Shown here: piece by piece, positions 32,895-44,489 of the stretch
Position numbering within the stretch: position 1 is the stretch's first letter
How the letters are laid out: each line of letters opens with the position of its first letter
NCBI RefSeq assembly: GCF_009389715.1
Contig: NC_052409.1
Span: 4,391,775-4,455,774, forward strand
Direction: 5' to 3'
Source: Phoenix dactylifera
Lineage: Eukaryota; Streptophyta; Magnoliopsida; Arecales; Arecaceae
DNA length: 64,000 nt
Position numbers and translations under genes: made by a program
Notes under the pieces: model-generated
The model's input: only the letters and a program-made list of their open reading frames with translations
What the model was told of the DNA's origin: nothing
Database searches by the model: none

Positions 32895-33170
32895 CTCTAA
32901 GATTATCTTACAAGAAGGAGAAGAAAGAACTCTATAGGTTACACTCAAGAGACTTGCTATCTAAGAAGGCCGGTAGCTAGCAAATTAACCAGCCGGTCAG
33001 CAAGGCGTCTTCTGTCACGTGCGACTTGACGGTCCGATGTGGGAGGAGGTCGTCCGCTCACGTGGCTGCGGCGGACGAGAGCGCGACTTGGCAGCCACGA
33101 GTCTCGCTGACGCGGCTCGTTCTGGACCGTAAACCATGCACGTTTCTCTTTAGGTCGGAACTGGGGTCTA
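32895..33170 (-). promoter_or_regulatory. Upstream region of cytochrome b561 with two G-boxes
   Basis: A GC-rich stretch upstream of the start codon contains CACGTG at 33016-33021 and 33059-33064, 43 bp apart. The second, read on the gene strand, is CCACGTGAG, matching an ABRE/G-box core bound by bZIP and bHLH factors. The distance to the ATG is about 120-170 bp, so they may lie in the core promoter or the 5' UTR. Confidence 0.45.
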
Positions 33171-34811
33171 TTGGATTTGAATACTAAAGAAGGAATTCAG
33201 TTGGGGCCTCGGATTGTGAAGAGTAAATCATGTGTTATGGGCTCGAGCAATTAATTATGGGACTCAAATGATCTCCATCAGACCATGCAATAGCTGCTTT
33301 GAGATGCGTGCAGATGGATGGAAGAAAGAGATTTTTTTTTTTATTTTTATGATACAACAGCTGCTCATATAGATCTAGCATGAGTACAGCTAACAGGGTC
33401 AAAAAAAAAAAAAAAAAGAGAAGATGGCATAGAGGTGGAGAAGAAAGAGATTATAAAAGTGCTTTGAGATCTAGTAATTGACGTTGCGAAAGAAGGCCGA
33501 CCATTCTTTTAGGCGAAAGATACAACCTGAACCCTTATGCATGGGATCGGAAGATGCTCAAAGATGAGGGAGAGATTATGCTTTGTTTGGTTTCTTTGAA
33601 ACTATTGAAAAACAAATAAGGTTTTGATCTTGTCAAACTCTAGCGTACGTCCGCATGTTTTTGGCTCTTAAAAATGTGGTGTCATGGTTAGTTATAACTG
33701 AAGGAGTCCTAATTAGAAACGTCTTTTGGATTTTTGAAAGCCACCTGAAGTGAAACGTTGCTATCTTTTCTCCTCTAAATGCTCTATAAAAAGAGAGCCT
33801 TTACGCTAGTTTGAAAATGACATTTTTGAATCAACAGTGATTCAGAGATAGAGAGTTGAAGAGAGAGATACAGTAGCATTGTGAGAAAATCTTCTTCATT
33901 GAGGGATCATCTCTAGAAGGATCATCTCTAGGGTAACCATTCTCGGCCCTGGAATTTGAAGGGTGAAATCAACAAAAAGACTATAGTAGCCTTCTAAGAG
34001 ACGTGGAAAGAAAATCTAGATCGTGATTGTGTGGTGATCGCGAACTGTAAAACAAGCAACAAATCCTGACAATTTCAATATTTCGCCGGATAAGATAAAC
34101 ACTGTGAACTCCATTTGTTTGTTGATTTACAGAAACTAACCCTTATTATCTAATTAAAATGGGTGGTAAGCCCCAAAGAATAGCTGGGGAGAGAGGAAGA
34201 AAATTTATTCAATTCTATTTTCTCTCCAGCAGTTTCTCTTACCTGATAGCTTAGTAATTACCTATGCGGAATTTAGATGCTAATTAAAGACACGTCCAGA
34301 ACTATTTTATGAGACACAGTAGCGGCCATACTCCTATATAGTGAATCTACTTCTAGGTCGTGAAAGAGGCTATGTTAATTTGTTCTAGTAGTGCACTTAT
34401 GATGACATCCAAACTCCCAGCTGCTGCGGAGTCAATCGATCCCAACTGCTCCGGCCGTCCAAAGGCAGCGTACCAATTAGATAAGGTATCCTGTTATTTC
34501 ATCAAATAATTTGAGGTGTCATGTTGCATGTCACGCATCTTAATGCGTAATATGTGGTGCATGCGATCTCGATCGTGTGATGATTGTTGAACAGATCGAC
34601 TCTCTTCCCATGGTTAAATTTATTGCACCCAGAATGCCGGCTTAGTGCTACAAAAAAGTTGAAATTACTGAAAGATAAGGAATTGCATTTCGCTTGGTTG
34701 TCTTCTTTCTTTCATGCTCTTACAGTCCAAAGAGTTGCAAACAAACGGGATAACAAGTGCGAACGGTATCCTCTCCCATTCCTTTCAGAGGGAGGGTTTT
34801 AGATGGGAGCT
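33171..34811. other. Intergenic, no gene recognised
   Basis: AT-rich sequence between the b561 promoter and the NF-YC 3' end. The NF-YC 3' UTR should occupy the right end. I see no other gene or element. Confidence 0.45.
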
Positions 34812-35192
34812 TCACGTACGATCTATCTTTTCACCACCGTGGTGTCGGACTTGGTAGCTGGGGGCATCGATCTGAGTGCCATTAGAATCAGACACCATCT
34901 CGACGAGGAAGTCAAAGACATCAGTGGCCATGACAGCAGCTGCAACATCCTCCTTGTGGAGGGTCCTCCTCTTGCCTTGGAGGGTCACCATCCACGCCCT
35001 CTGCGTGAGCTCCTCAATGAAGAGTTCGCATGCCTTGGAGAACGCAATGGGCGCCTCCCCTGATATCATCTTCACGCCATCACCTGACCTCTTCATGATC
35101 TTCTTTATCCTTGCCAGTGGGAGCGAGTGAGGGCCGGTTCTCCCGGACAATCCACCGGAGAGGATGCCCGAGTAGTTTCCGGCCTGCCGCAT
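34812..35192 (-). CDS. NF-YC-type histone-fold transcription factor
   Basis: Intronless, 126 residues. NF-YC pairs with NF-YB through its histone fold. The dimer then recruits NF-YA, which binds CCAAT, or CCT-domain proteins such as CONSTANS. The fold covers about residues 24-102. It opens with [20 protein letters not shown], continues with [20 protein letters not shown] and the long helix [20 protein letters not shown], and ends with [20 protein letters not shown]. The NF-YC marker W67 (RAW) is present. The start chosen gives [20 protein letters not shown], an N-terminus shared with short monocot NF-YC proteins. The protein lacks the Gln-rich C-terminus of larger NF-YC members. The frame stays open far upstream, through a microsatellite, but that extension encodes only simple dipeptides and non-conserved sequence and is probably UTR. 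Confidence 0.88.
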   Translation of the reverse strand: MRQAGNYSGILSGGLSGRTGPHSLPLARIKKIMKRSGDGVKMISGEAPIAFSKACELFIEELTQRAWMVTLQGKRRTLHKEDVAAAVMATDVFDFLVEMVSDSNGTQIDAPSYQVRHHGGEKIDRT

Positions 35193-35206
35193 GGCTATAG
35201 ATTGGC

Positions 35207-35223
35207 GTGTGTGTGTGTGTTTG

Positions 35224-35312
<89 letters not shown>
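35207..35312. repeat. Compound microsatellite (GT)n(TA)n(GA)n
   Basis: (GT)7 at 35207-35220, (TA)17 at about 35225-35258 and (GA)27 at about 35259-35312. On the NF-YC mRNA strand it reads (TC)n(TA)n(AC)n and ends about 15 bases before the start codon, so it would lie in the 5' UTR. Confidence 0.95.
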
Positions 35313-35315
<3 letters not shown>

Positions 35316-37051
35316 GGTGAGATATTCTTTTCCAGTGTTCTCTGAAGGAGAAGAGAGGAGATTTGGCATGAAGAAACGGTAAGAAGTTCTTATACACAAC
35401 AGAGAGAGGGATGGGAAGAAGGCTGGGGTTAGTGGTTGGTGGCCAGCCGCAGACGGGCCGGCATACAGATAAAAGAATACAAAGAGGTCATATAAACGTT
35501 CAGCAGTTTCCATTTAAGACTTATCAAACATGACAACAAACAGGGACGCATCACTGCTCACTTTTAAATTGAAGGCTGGAAGGAGTGAGAAGTATTCAGG
35601 AAAGAGTCACATAATCGGGCCCAGGGCACCACCTAACATTAGCTGAGACAATATAGAAAACGTTGTGTGCTCATCAAGCCGCCTGCAGGTTGAACAAGCA
35701 AACAGTTTGGACGCGACAACCCAAGACTTTGCAAAAAAAAAAAAAAAAAAAGTCAAAATATATTATTTAAGTTTCTTGGCTCTGTACATGTATTTAAGAT
35801 CTATCTAGTGTATAGCCGATGAAAGACTAAACACGAGCTTGCAGTCCCTCACAAGTCACAAACTCTTTTTGTTTAAGTCCTGGTGAAGAGTTACATGCAT
35901 ATATCCATAGATAACTTCTAGTTAACTCAGGTGCAAGTGATGTCTGCTAATTATATTCAAACAAATTTGGATATGCAGATCAAGTCCAGCTTCAACTTAA
36001 GTCTAATATTTCTAAATGGAACTTATAGTAATTAATTACATGCATCCAGGTGAAGAGTTGATCTGCAAAAGGATTGCTCAGTGTCTCCACGTGGACAAAC
36101 AAATAGATGCATACGGTTCTCTACAATGTGAATGCATGAGACCTGAAAGAAGGGTTATTCAGAATAAGCCGCTGAATCACATTTTCTAAATTAAAGCCCT
36201 AAAACAAACCTAGGTCAAGAAGTGTGTATTCTAGACTCCTCAAAGTTCAAGCTTCGATGAATATAAAGTTACTTTCATATCATATATTCAAATAACACAG
36301 AAAAACTGCTAGTTTTTTGTGCCCATGTTGATCAGTTCTTATCAACGTGACCAAAGCATGAGTATTCCTTCTGCGTTGATCTCATAAGCTTTATATAAAA
36401 CTGAAGTTGGTAGAGATTTGGTCTAGACTTCTTTGCATAAATTAGTATGGTCAACCAAATTGGATTGGAGAACAAGATCCCAGAAAAAAAATAATAATTG
36501 AATTGGATCACATGCCTACTGACAGTTTAATTAAAGATTTCCATAATCGTAGCTGCTGTTTTATGTACGTCATTGTAGTTGACTATGCTTAACGATTTGG
36601 AGTGGATGGAGCTGTGCTAAAATTAAAGCTAATAGCGATGGTAACTGTTGGAAATAAATCCTTTTCTCATGCAGTCCTTCACAGCCGGCGCTGCTGTCAT
36701 CCTCTCCGCAGCGAGAGAAGCCATGAGAGGATGACTTGGATGGAAAGAGAGCCAATGTGCTTACTGTTAGGGCAAAACCGGGTTGTCCGAACCGGCGGGA
36801 GGTGCTGCAGTGCAATGTGTCCAGTGGCAAGGAATGTATGTGGCTTACTTTTGGCCTTAATCAACGATGCTTGAACTGTAATACTGGTCACTGTTGCATA
36901 GGATTGGGTTAGCACGGGAAAACAAGCTGTTTGAGGGATCAAATTTAGCTGACCGGTGCAAACATAGGTATAACATGTTGCAGATATCTCTGAGTTAGAA
37001 GCTGATATTGGATTTTGTTATCAATTGTGATTGTAATAATAGAAATGTTTT
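35313..37051. other. NF-YC 5' flank and intergenic DNA
   Basis: The left part should hold the NF-YC promoter. A degraded solo LTR is listed separately. Nothing else is recognised. Confidence 0.4.
35718..35853 (-). mobile_element. Degraded solo LTR of the TRIM-like family
   Basis: On the minus strand it starts TGTGAGGGACTGCAAGCTCG. GTGTTTAGTC and TAGATAGATCTT follow, in the order seen in the other copies. An internal T run of about 20 bases (the A run at 35735-35752 on plus) interrupts its 3' half. The end is not sharp. Confidence 0.5.
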
Positions 37052-37450
37052 TGTCACAACTCACGATCTCATCCAAAATGAATGGTCGGAAGATAGTATT
37101 TGGTTTTCTTGATCCTGTATAAATACTCAAGATCTATTTAACGAATAACTGATGTGGAACTAAATACACATCCGCATGAATCCTCACATACTCCCTTCAT
37201 TTAAACCCGGACGTGCTCGTCGGGTTAAGAGTTCAAATCCATTCAAATCCAATCATAAGTACCACGATTAGCCCGTGTTCAACCCCAATAAATTTATTCT
37301 GCAGTGTCCCCTAGTCCATATAGGTTATGTGACAGGTCAGCTCTGATACCATTTGTTATAACCTAGAACCTCACCTTCTGTGGTTTTAGTACTTATAGTT
37401 ATATAGCTGGTAATTTGAGGTAACTTAGTTTCCATCTGATACGTGTCATC
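37052..37450 (-). mobile_element. TRIM-like miniature LTR retroelement, copy 2
   Basis: Read on the minus strand, the 3' LTR is 37188-37052 (137 bp), starting TGTGAGGATTCATGCGGATG and ending TTGTGACA. The 163-165 bp centre starts with a perfect initiator-Met primer-binding site, TGGTATCAGAGC, at 37351-37340. It ends in a purine tract (AAATGAAGGGAG) just before the LTR. The 5' LTR (about 37450-37354) is strongly diverged but ends GGTGAGGTTCTAGGTTATAA plus CA, matching the LTR ends of the other copies. It has no coding capacity. The centre can be aligned with that of copy 1 (TATATGGACTAG, ACTGCAG, TTGTGATTGGATTTG-like segments). Confidence 0.72.
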
Positions 37451-38988
37451 CATCACAACCAACATCAAATCCGAGAAACAAATCTAGCCTTGGCTTACAA
37501 GTGAAGGGATGGTAAATGGAGGGAAAGGTAGCTTGCTAACTTCCCACCGTGGAAAGTATAGTTGCTGGTCACACAAATTGGATAAGCAACTACTCAAAAG
37601 CAAGAAGTTGGAACCGAAAACTTGAAGCCATGGAATTTAAGTTCACAGCAGCTCACAAACTTGGCAACGAAGTAAGATTAGAAAGAGCACTAACACAAGG
37701 TCACAAAAGACTAATGCTTGAAAGCAGTGTGTGGTACGTTTTTCTGAATATTTTATAACTAAGATGGAGTTGCTTTTAGAGTGAGAACAAGTGGAATTAA
37801 TAATCTAGCATTGCTAAACAATATTTAAATGTACGAGTGAAGATCTAATTTATTTCTTTTCATGTTTTTTTTATAGTGCAAACTGCAAAGGAAAGGAAGA
37901 TGATGGTATATGGGGACCATTTGGTTCTAAAGGGGCAGCATCAGAAGGATCACTTGATCTGCAGTATTCCGGTCAAGGCAGAACATGGAAGTTTTAATTG
38001 CTAAAGAAAAAGGGAAAGAGAGACACCAACCTTTTTGCATGCCTTGCATCATGGGAGCTCGAAACCAAGGTCCAGTTTGTCTACTTACAGATGTGTAGAG
38101 GAACCCCATCAAATATTTCTCCTGAACTCCCGCTGTCTTTGCTCTCTCTTGTCGCTTCTTTTGGAAGTTGTTTTGCTTGGAAGCATTGTTATGGAGGATA
38201 ATTGGAGCCAAACAGTATCTTTGGCTTGTGACAGGCAACTGCAGGGGAAAATAGAAGGAAGGATGGTTCGAGGCCACAAAATACTTGGATTAGGAGATTT
38301 TTTACAGCAATAACTTAAAAAACGTCCATAATATTTTTCAGATAAAATCAAGTTCCAGTGATTACTAATTTGCTATTTTGAGCATGTTTCAACATTGATA
38401 CTGCCAAGTATTCTTGCAAGAATTACAGACCTAACAAAAGAAGCTGGAACAAGTACATGTAAGCTAAGGAATGCACAACCAGGCCATAAGGCTTGGCAGC
38501 TATGAAATCACCCAGTACAAGAGTAGGGGCATGTTAAATCCAATCACTTACTTGAATTCATATAACCTCCATACCTTCTAGTTACCAAGGGTTCACATCG
38601 AAAAACTTTAAGATATTCATCCCCATTAAACGAAGCAATAGTTGGCTTTGTTGGCCAATAAGAATATGTGTCTTTGGACATTGTTCATTCCACTTACAAA
38701 ATGTGCATTAGCCTATTGTTACATTCTCATGACTCTTAACAATCTCTCTTTTATGAAGGGTTCATCGGGCAGTATCCATGGCAAACAAAGCCTTATGTTT
38801 CCTTTTGCTTAGCATAGCCAATTACAGCACTGCAATTTACTCGGCAACACCACATTTTTTTATTTTTTTCAAGCACTTCTCCTCAAATTTCTCCCTTTTT
38901 TTCCCCAAGTACTTCATGTAAATTCACAACCAAAGCCTCGTGTAAACGGAGGGAATCGGTCGTTAGATAAGTTTCTGAAGCCAGTACA
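37451..38988. other. Intergenic, no gene recognised
   Basis: Several overlapping short open frames occur on both strands around 37927-38350, but none has a recognisable domain. Confidence 0.4.
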
Positions 38989-39121
38989 TGTGAGGATTCA
39001 TACAAGCGTATGTTTCGTCCCTCATCATTTATTCGCTGGAAAGATTTTGGGTACGTATACAGAACTAAAAAATATAAAAAAAAAAACTTTTTTTTTTGGG
39101 ATGAGAACCTAAGTTGTTACA
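38989..39121 (+). mobile_element. Solo LTR of the TRIM-like family
   Basis: Starts TGTGAGGATTCATACAAGCG, continues ATTTATTCGCTGGAAAGATT and ends GATGAGAACCTAAGTTGTTA plus CA. It is 133 bp long, like the LTRs of the two composite copies. Flanking pentamers GTACA (38984-38988) and TTACA (39122-39126) differ at one base, fitting a 5-bp target-site duplication left by LTR-LTR recombination. Confidence 0.7.
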
Positions 39122-41944
39122 TTACACAGACATTTTTTCTAATTGATGCAATCCTGATATCACTATAATATTCAAGTTTAGCTTGCATCCTAGTGTGGCA
39201 GGCAGCATCAGCAATTCAGAATGCAGATGGTGCCACAAAGATATGGATCAAAATCCAAGACATTGCATCCCCTTGTGGCCATCCAAGCTAATCCATTTCA
39301 TTTGTGTGGCCATCCTCATTCAGCAAGCCAACGCCACAACCTCTTGCAATAAATATTGAACAGAAACATAAAAGCATAGAGCAGTTGAACCTTGGATCCT
39401 CTTCTGCATTTGACCAAACAATAACAACCGAGAGGGACTGCTCGCTTCACATGCTGTCACCTCTCCATTAAAAGCTTTCATGGATGGATGGTGGGATGTG
39501 AGGTCATTTAGGTCCCAAATGACCATGATTTCCACTAAACTTTGTTTGGAGTGCAACTTAAAAGAAGACTCAATGGCTTTTAATGCCTTAAATTAATGAG
39601 TTAGCCCCACGGTACAGCTGCTTTTATTTCTTTCGGTGGGCAAGAAGCTTCCTTGCAACCTCGAACACTTTATTCTGGTTGGCAACACTTCACATGATTA
39701 GCTTTATTTAATGGTCACAAAGCTGAGTCTCGGGCTTTGGCCTTTGGACCATCACATGGTAAATATTTAGTACAGCATAAAAGGTAAAACGAGAGCAAGT
39801 ACATGAAACTGGTCAGGCGATGAGAATCTTGTCCTGTGCCTCGTAATTTAGATTTCCCAACATAATTTTTTAGAGAGACTGCTTAAATACATTGGATGTA
39901 ATTAATGTGATAAATTAATTTCTGCAAATATTTTTGATAAGTTTGGACTTGTTATCTAGCTTTTGATTTGATATTTCTTTAAGCAAAATAATTTGGCTCA
40001 AGTGGCAAACCAAAATGCCCATGCATATGTGTATATATTGTAGATTGTTTGCAGCCCTGCTGATTTGATATAGAAAATCATTTAGATTTTCTGAAAAGAA
40101 AAGAAATAATTGGTAGCGAAAATTATTTGGATGGAGTTGAGAGCAGACATAGATAAATTTGTGTGCGGCCTATGTTGCTATTGCCTATGAGGATTATCAT
40201 CTATTGTTCAACAAAATAAAATAATAATAATTAAAAAAATTAACCTTGAGATAATTGATCCACAATAGAATGAGTTCAAGTTTCTACTAGAGACTGAATT
40301 CCCCATTCTAAGTCTTGATGATCAACATCGCACTTAACTGACAATTTGTTAGTAAATTTTCTGAATTGCTTTTCCTTATCTTCTTCCTTTGGGATGAATG
40401 GAAGAAGAGAAAGTTGATGATGAGTGGGGAAAAAGTAAGAAAGTCGGATGCATATCACATGAAAGAGAGAAGGGAGATAGCAAGCAAAAGGGAAGTGGAC
40501 AAGCGTCCTCTTGTTTTATCATCCAAGGATCTGCTCATGGGAAAATGATGACTAAAAGCTTTCATCGTACCATCAAATTAACTTTAGTAAATGGGTTGAG
40601 TTGAAAATTGTTTTCGAAAATATTTTATATTGCACTAGCTTGCTTGATTGCTGATCTTCTCAAACTGTTGATGTATTAGAAACAAATATTCTCCACATGT
40701 AGATTATTTTTTTTATATTTATACACCTTGCTTCTTGCAAAACTTATATTAGAATTAGATTTGATGTGATAAAATGAAGAAAACAATGATTGAGATAGGA
40801 ATTAAGACCTTATAGTTGTGTACTTGTGTCAAGATATAAATGAGCAAGAAGCAAAAGCAGGACATATGTAACCAAGTTTATAAACTAGATCTTGGCATTA
40901 TATTATTTTGATTTTTTAATGGGACCCAGTAGCCAAAATTTTGGAGCATCAAAATATTTTTTAGGAACTACAGAAACAACTTACTTTTTTTTTTCTAAAC
41001 AATGTAATTATTAACATTATTGCATGACCATCATATACATCTTTAATTATGCACATTAATATCAAGATGCACTAAACTTTTCTTAAACTTCATCCTAATA
41101 ACATACCACAGAAATTCTCCCTCGGGGAAGATGATCAAAGATATACAAGATGAAAAATACGATTAATACAATCTCTCGACACAACAATTGCACCCGAAAT
41201 GTAAGCACGATAGATCTTGGATCCCCAAATCAATCATCAATCTAAGATATGAATTCTCTTGGGTCTTTATCAAGCTTGCTTTGCTTGAGCAAGAGATCAA
41301 CCACCTCACTTCGATCTAAACGGCTAAACCCAAAATCATTCATTAGCTGGAACACTAGACAACAAAACACAAATGTTACAATCAAGTAGAGTGAATTATA
41401 AGTCTTGTGTAGGATTCTCATGATCTCAACAAACAGGGGATGCATTCAATCCTTTCATCAAACCTCAATAGGTTGCTCCATGTATCTTGCCTTGGGGTGC
41501 AACTAACCATCATTTCTTTAGATAGCGACCTAATCTTTATAAATATATATATATTTGGACTGGCCAAGTGCCCAACGACGATAAATCCCCGAAAAAAACC
41601 TCTAAGAAATCCAAACTCCAAACATCCGCATTAAACCTTCCCTCCATTGCATTCAATTTCTGAAGAACTCGCAAGACATCCTCCACTCTCTCTCTCTCTC
41701 ACCCCTGTTTCATTTTTTCTTTTTTTTAAAGCCTAGGGTCCCTGGTCTTCTTTTCTTTGCCGATCCTCTGCTCGCCACCTGCTCTACTCTGTAGCACATG
41801 TGGGTGCTCTCCTTCTACCGTCTCCTCCTCTCCAATGAGAGATTTTTCGCTCATATTCTCTGCTTTCTTGATCCGTTCTGGGTGTTGGGGAGTGGGAATC
41901 CGAGGCTTTTCTATGGGAGGATTTGAGTGCAGCGTGTGATCAAT
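39122..41944. other. Intergenic, then promoter and 5' UTR of the receptor-like kinase
   Basis: AT-rich without recognisable genes. From about 41640 it becomes CT-rich (CTCTCTCTCTCTC at 41687-41700), as is common in plant core promoters and 5' leaders, and leads into the receptor kinase start. Confidence 0.45.
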
Positions 41945-44457
41945 ATGATGAGACCGGTTGGGTTTCCGCTGCTTCTTCTTCTTGCCGTTAAATGCGGTGT
42001 TTTCTTCGTGTCTTCCGAGTCCTTTTTACACGATGAAGGTATGTTTCTATTCTACTTCATTTCTGTTTTTCACCCGTTTTTCTAAGTTTTTGTTCTTTTT
42101 ACCAATTCTTGGAGAAAGTTGTGATCTTGTGCCTGGATTCGAGGGTATGGGACCATTTCTGATTAAGAAGGTTATGGGTTATTTGGTTTCTGGGATTGCT
42201 TTTTTGAGGCGAACGGCGGTAATGGTTCCAGTGGGGCAGCTTCAAGTTTTTGATTTTGAAGTGATTCTATCAAGTGGGTTCTTTGCATACTTGGCTTTCT
42301 TCTTGCATCGTTTTTGTAAAGTTTAGTCCTTTATCACCTATTCTTGATGATGCTCTTGGAAGTTAGGGCATCTGAATCTTTTTGGGCTTCTGAATCCTCG
42401 GAGTTTCCAGCTGTGCAATTGCTTTTTTAGGAAAAAGAATTGCATTTTGGGTTGACATAGGCAACTTCAGGTTTTTGATTTTTGAAATGATTTTTGAAGT
42501 GCTCTAATTGAGATGAACTTATGGAGTGGGGTCTTGATTCTTTGCAGTGTCGGCACTGGCTGCTTTCAAACGGGCTATACTTGAAGACCCTCTTTCGGTT
42601 CTATCTGACTGGAATACCCTAGATGGAGATCCTTGCAACTGGACTGGTGTGATCTGCTCAAAGCCTCAGAATCATGTGATCTCTCTGTAAGAAATGCCTG
42701 GCCTTTTCCATTTCTTCTTTGGCCACCTCTCTTACAGATCCCAGTACTACTGCTTTAGTACCAGAGTTACCAATCTAATGGATTTGTTGATAATTATAGA
42801 TGAATATAGACAATTTGTTAGTATCAACTGATGTTGCCCGTATAACCATTTATTATGAATAGTAAAACTCCCCGAAATGTTGTTTCTCCATCATCTGATG
42901 AAGTATAATGATACTATAGTCAGTACTTATTTGGTTTAAGTTCTGCCATACATGAACATGGAGGATATGTTATGTCACGGTACCGTTATATGTTAAGTTT
43001 CTGAAGCATGGAAACTGGGTTTTTGCAGAAATATTTCCAGTTCATCCTTGAAAGGATTCCTTGCACCAGAACTTAGATCACTGAGTTCTTTGCAACAACT
43101 GTATGTGTTCTGTTACTCTATACTGCCTTATTTTTAGTTTTACTTGTGTGATTTGGATGATATCTTCCTATTCTGCAGAATTTTGAGGAACAATTCGTTT
43201 CTTGGGACAATACCTAAACAAATTGGCATGCTGAAAAGTCTCACCGTACTGGACTTGAGCTTGAATAGGCTCACGGGCTCTATTCCTCCTGAGCTTGGAG
43301 ACTTGACCAGCATTACAAAAATGTAAAAAGTGAATAGTTTCTAAATTTATTCAGGTGTTATTTCTTTGATTGCTTATTTATTTTCTCTGACCTTTTTTTT
43401 TATATTTGCATGCGTGCGTGCGTGTGCATGTGCCTTTTTGCCCCTCAGAAATCTCCAATCCAATGGCTTGACTGGCAATATACCCCCTGAACTTGGTAAA
43501 CTGAAGAATCTTATTGAGCTACGGTTGAGTAGGAATAGACTCAAGGGATCAATTCCTGGAAGCAGCAATTTGAGTTTTTTTTATGGCATGTAAGTGGTGC
43601 TTTCTGGTATTGTAGTATATTGGGATCTTTGACATGCGAATTTTCTTTGGGTAAATTTTTGCTGTCAAACACAAGATTAATTATTTATCATGCGATTTTC
43701 TGAATTCCTACTGAGCCGCACATATTATGAGCTTTGAAATTTCACCACTTTTTCCTTGAACATTTTGTTGACAGTTTTGAATGAAGAAGGGACATCAAGC
43801 AACCTCAGTGAAGTATCTCATAATCTAGAGCTCTAGATAAAATAAATGAAACCTTTTTATTCAAAAAAAAAGCACTTACTAAATCCATATATATAAAAAA
43901 ATATCTGTACTATGGTACATATTGCCAATGATACTGCATTAATTCCAGTAACATTTGATCCGCCCAATAATGTTCACATGGTTCTTTTCAATAGTCCATT
44001 TATAATCCTTAAGTTTCAAGCATGCAGTTTTGACAAACTTCATATATCAAGGGCATCACAGTCTGAAGATGTTTTCCATCTACTTCACCTCAAACTGTCC
44101 ATATTATTTATCTAAATAATGTAGTAGTTATCTAACTAAATTTTTTTCTTTAATGGACTGGAATAAAGTGAGGAATATTAATCCCCACTGGTTCAGTAGT
44201 GGCATGCCAATTATGGTTACATGACAAAATAAGTTGGTGAGAGAGATTCTTAATAGTAATACATCTTGCTTTCACTGGAAAAATTCATCTGGACCATTGT
44301 AGATTCAGAACTTATTTTTGCATCTGCAGAAGTGATTTAATTGTATTTCCTTGCTTGCTGGGAATATTTACATGAAACCGGAGCTGGTACTGCAGACTGC
44401 CTGAGCAGTTCCATCATCTCTCCCTACCTCCCTCCCCTCTCCCCCCCCCCCCCCCCC

Positions 44458-44489
<32 letters not shown>

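Noticed and set aside
34803-35130. Open frames on the plus strand opposite NF-YC
   Set aside because: They are antisense to the conserved histone fold and encode nothing recognisable.
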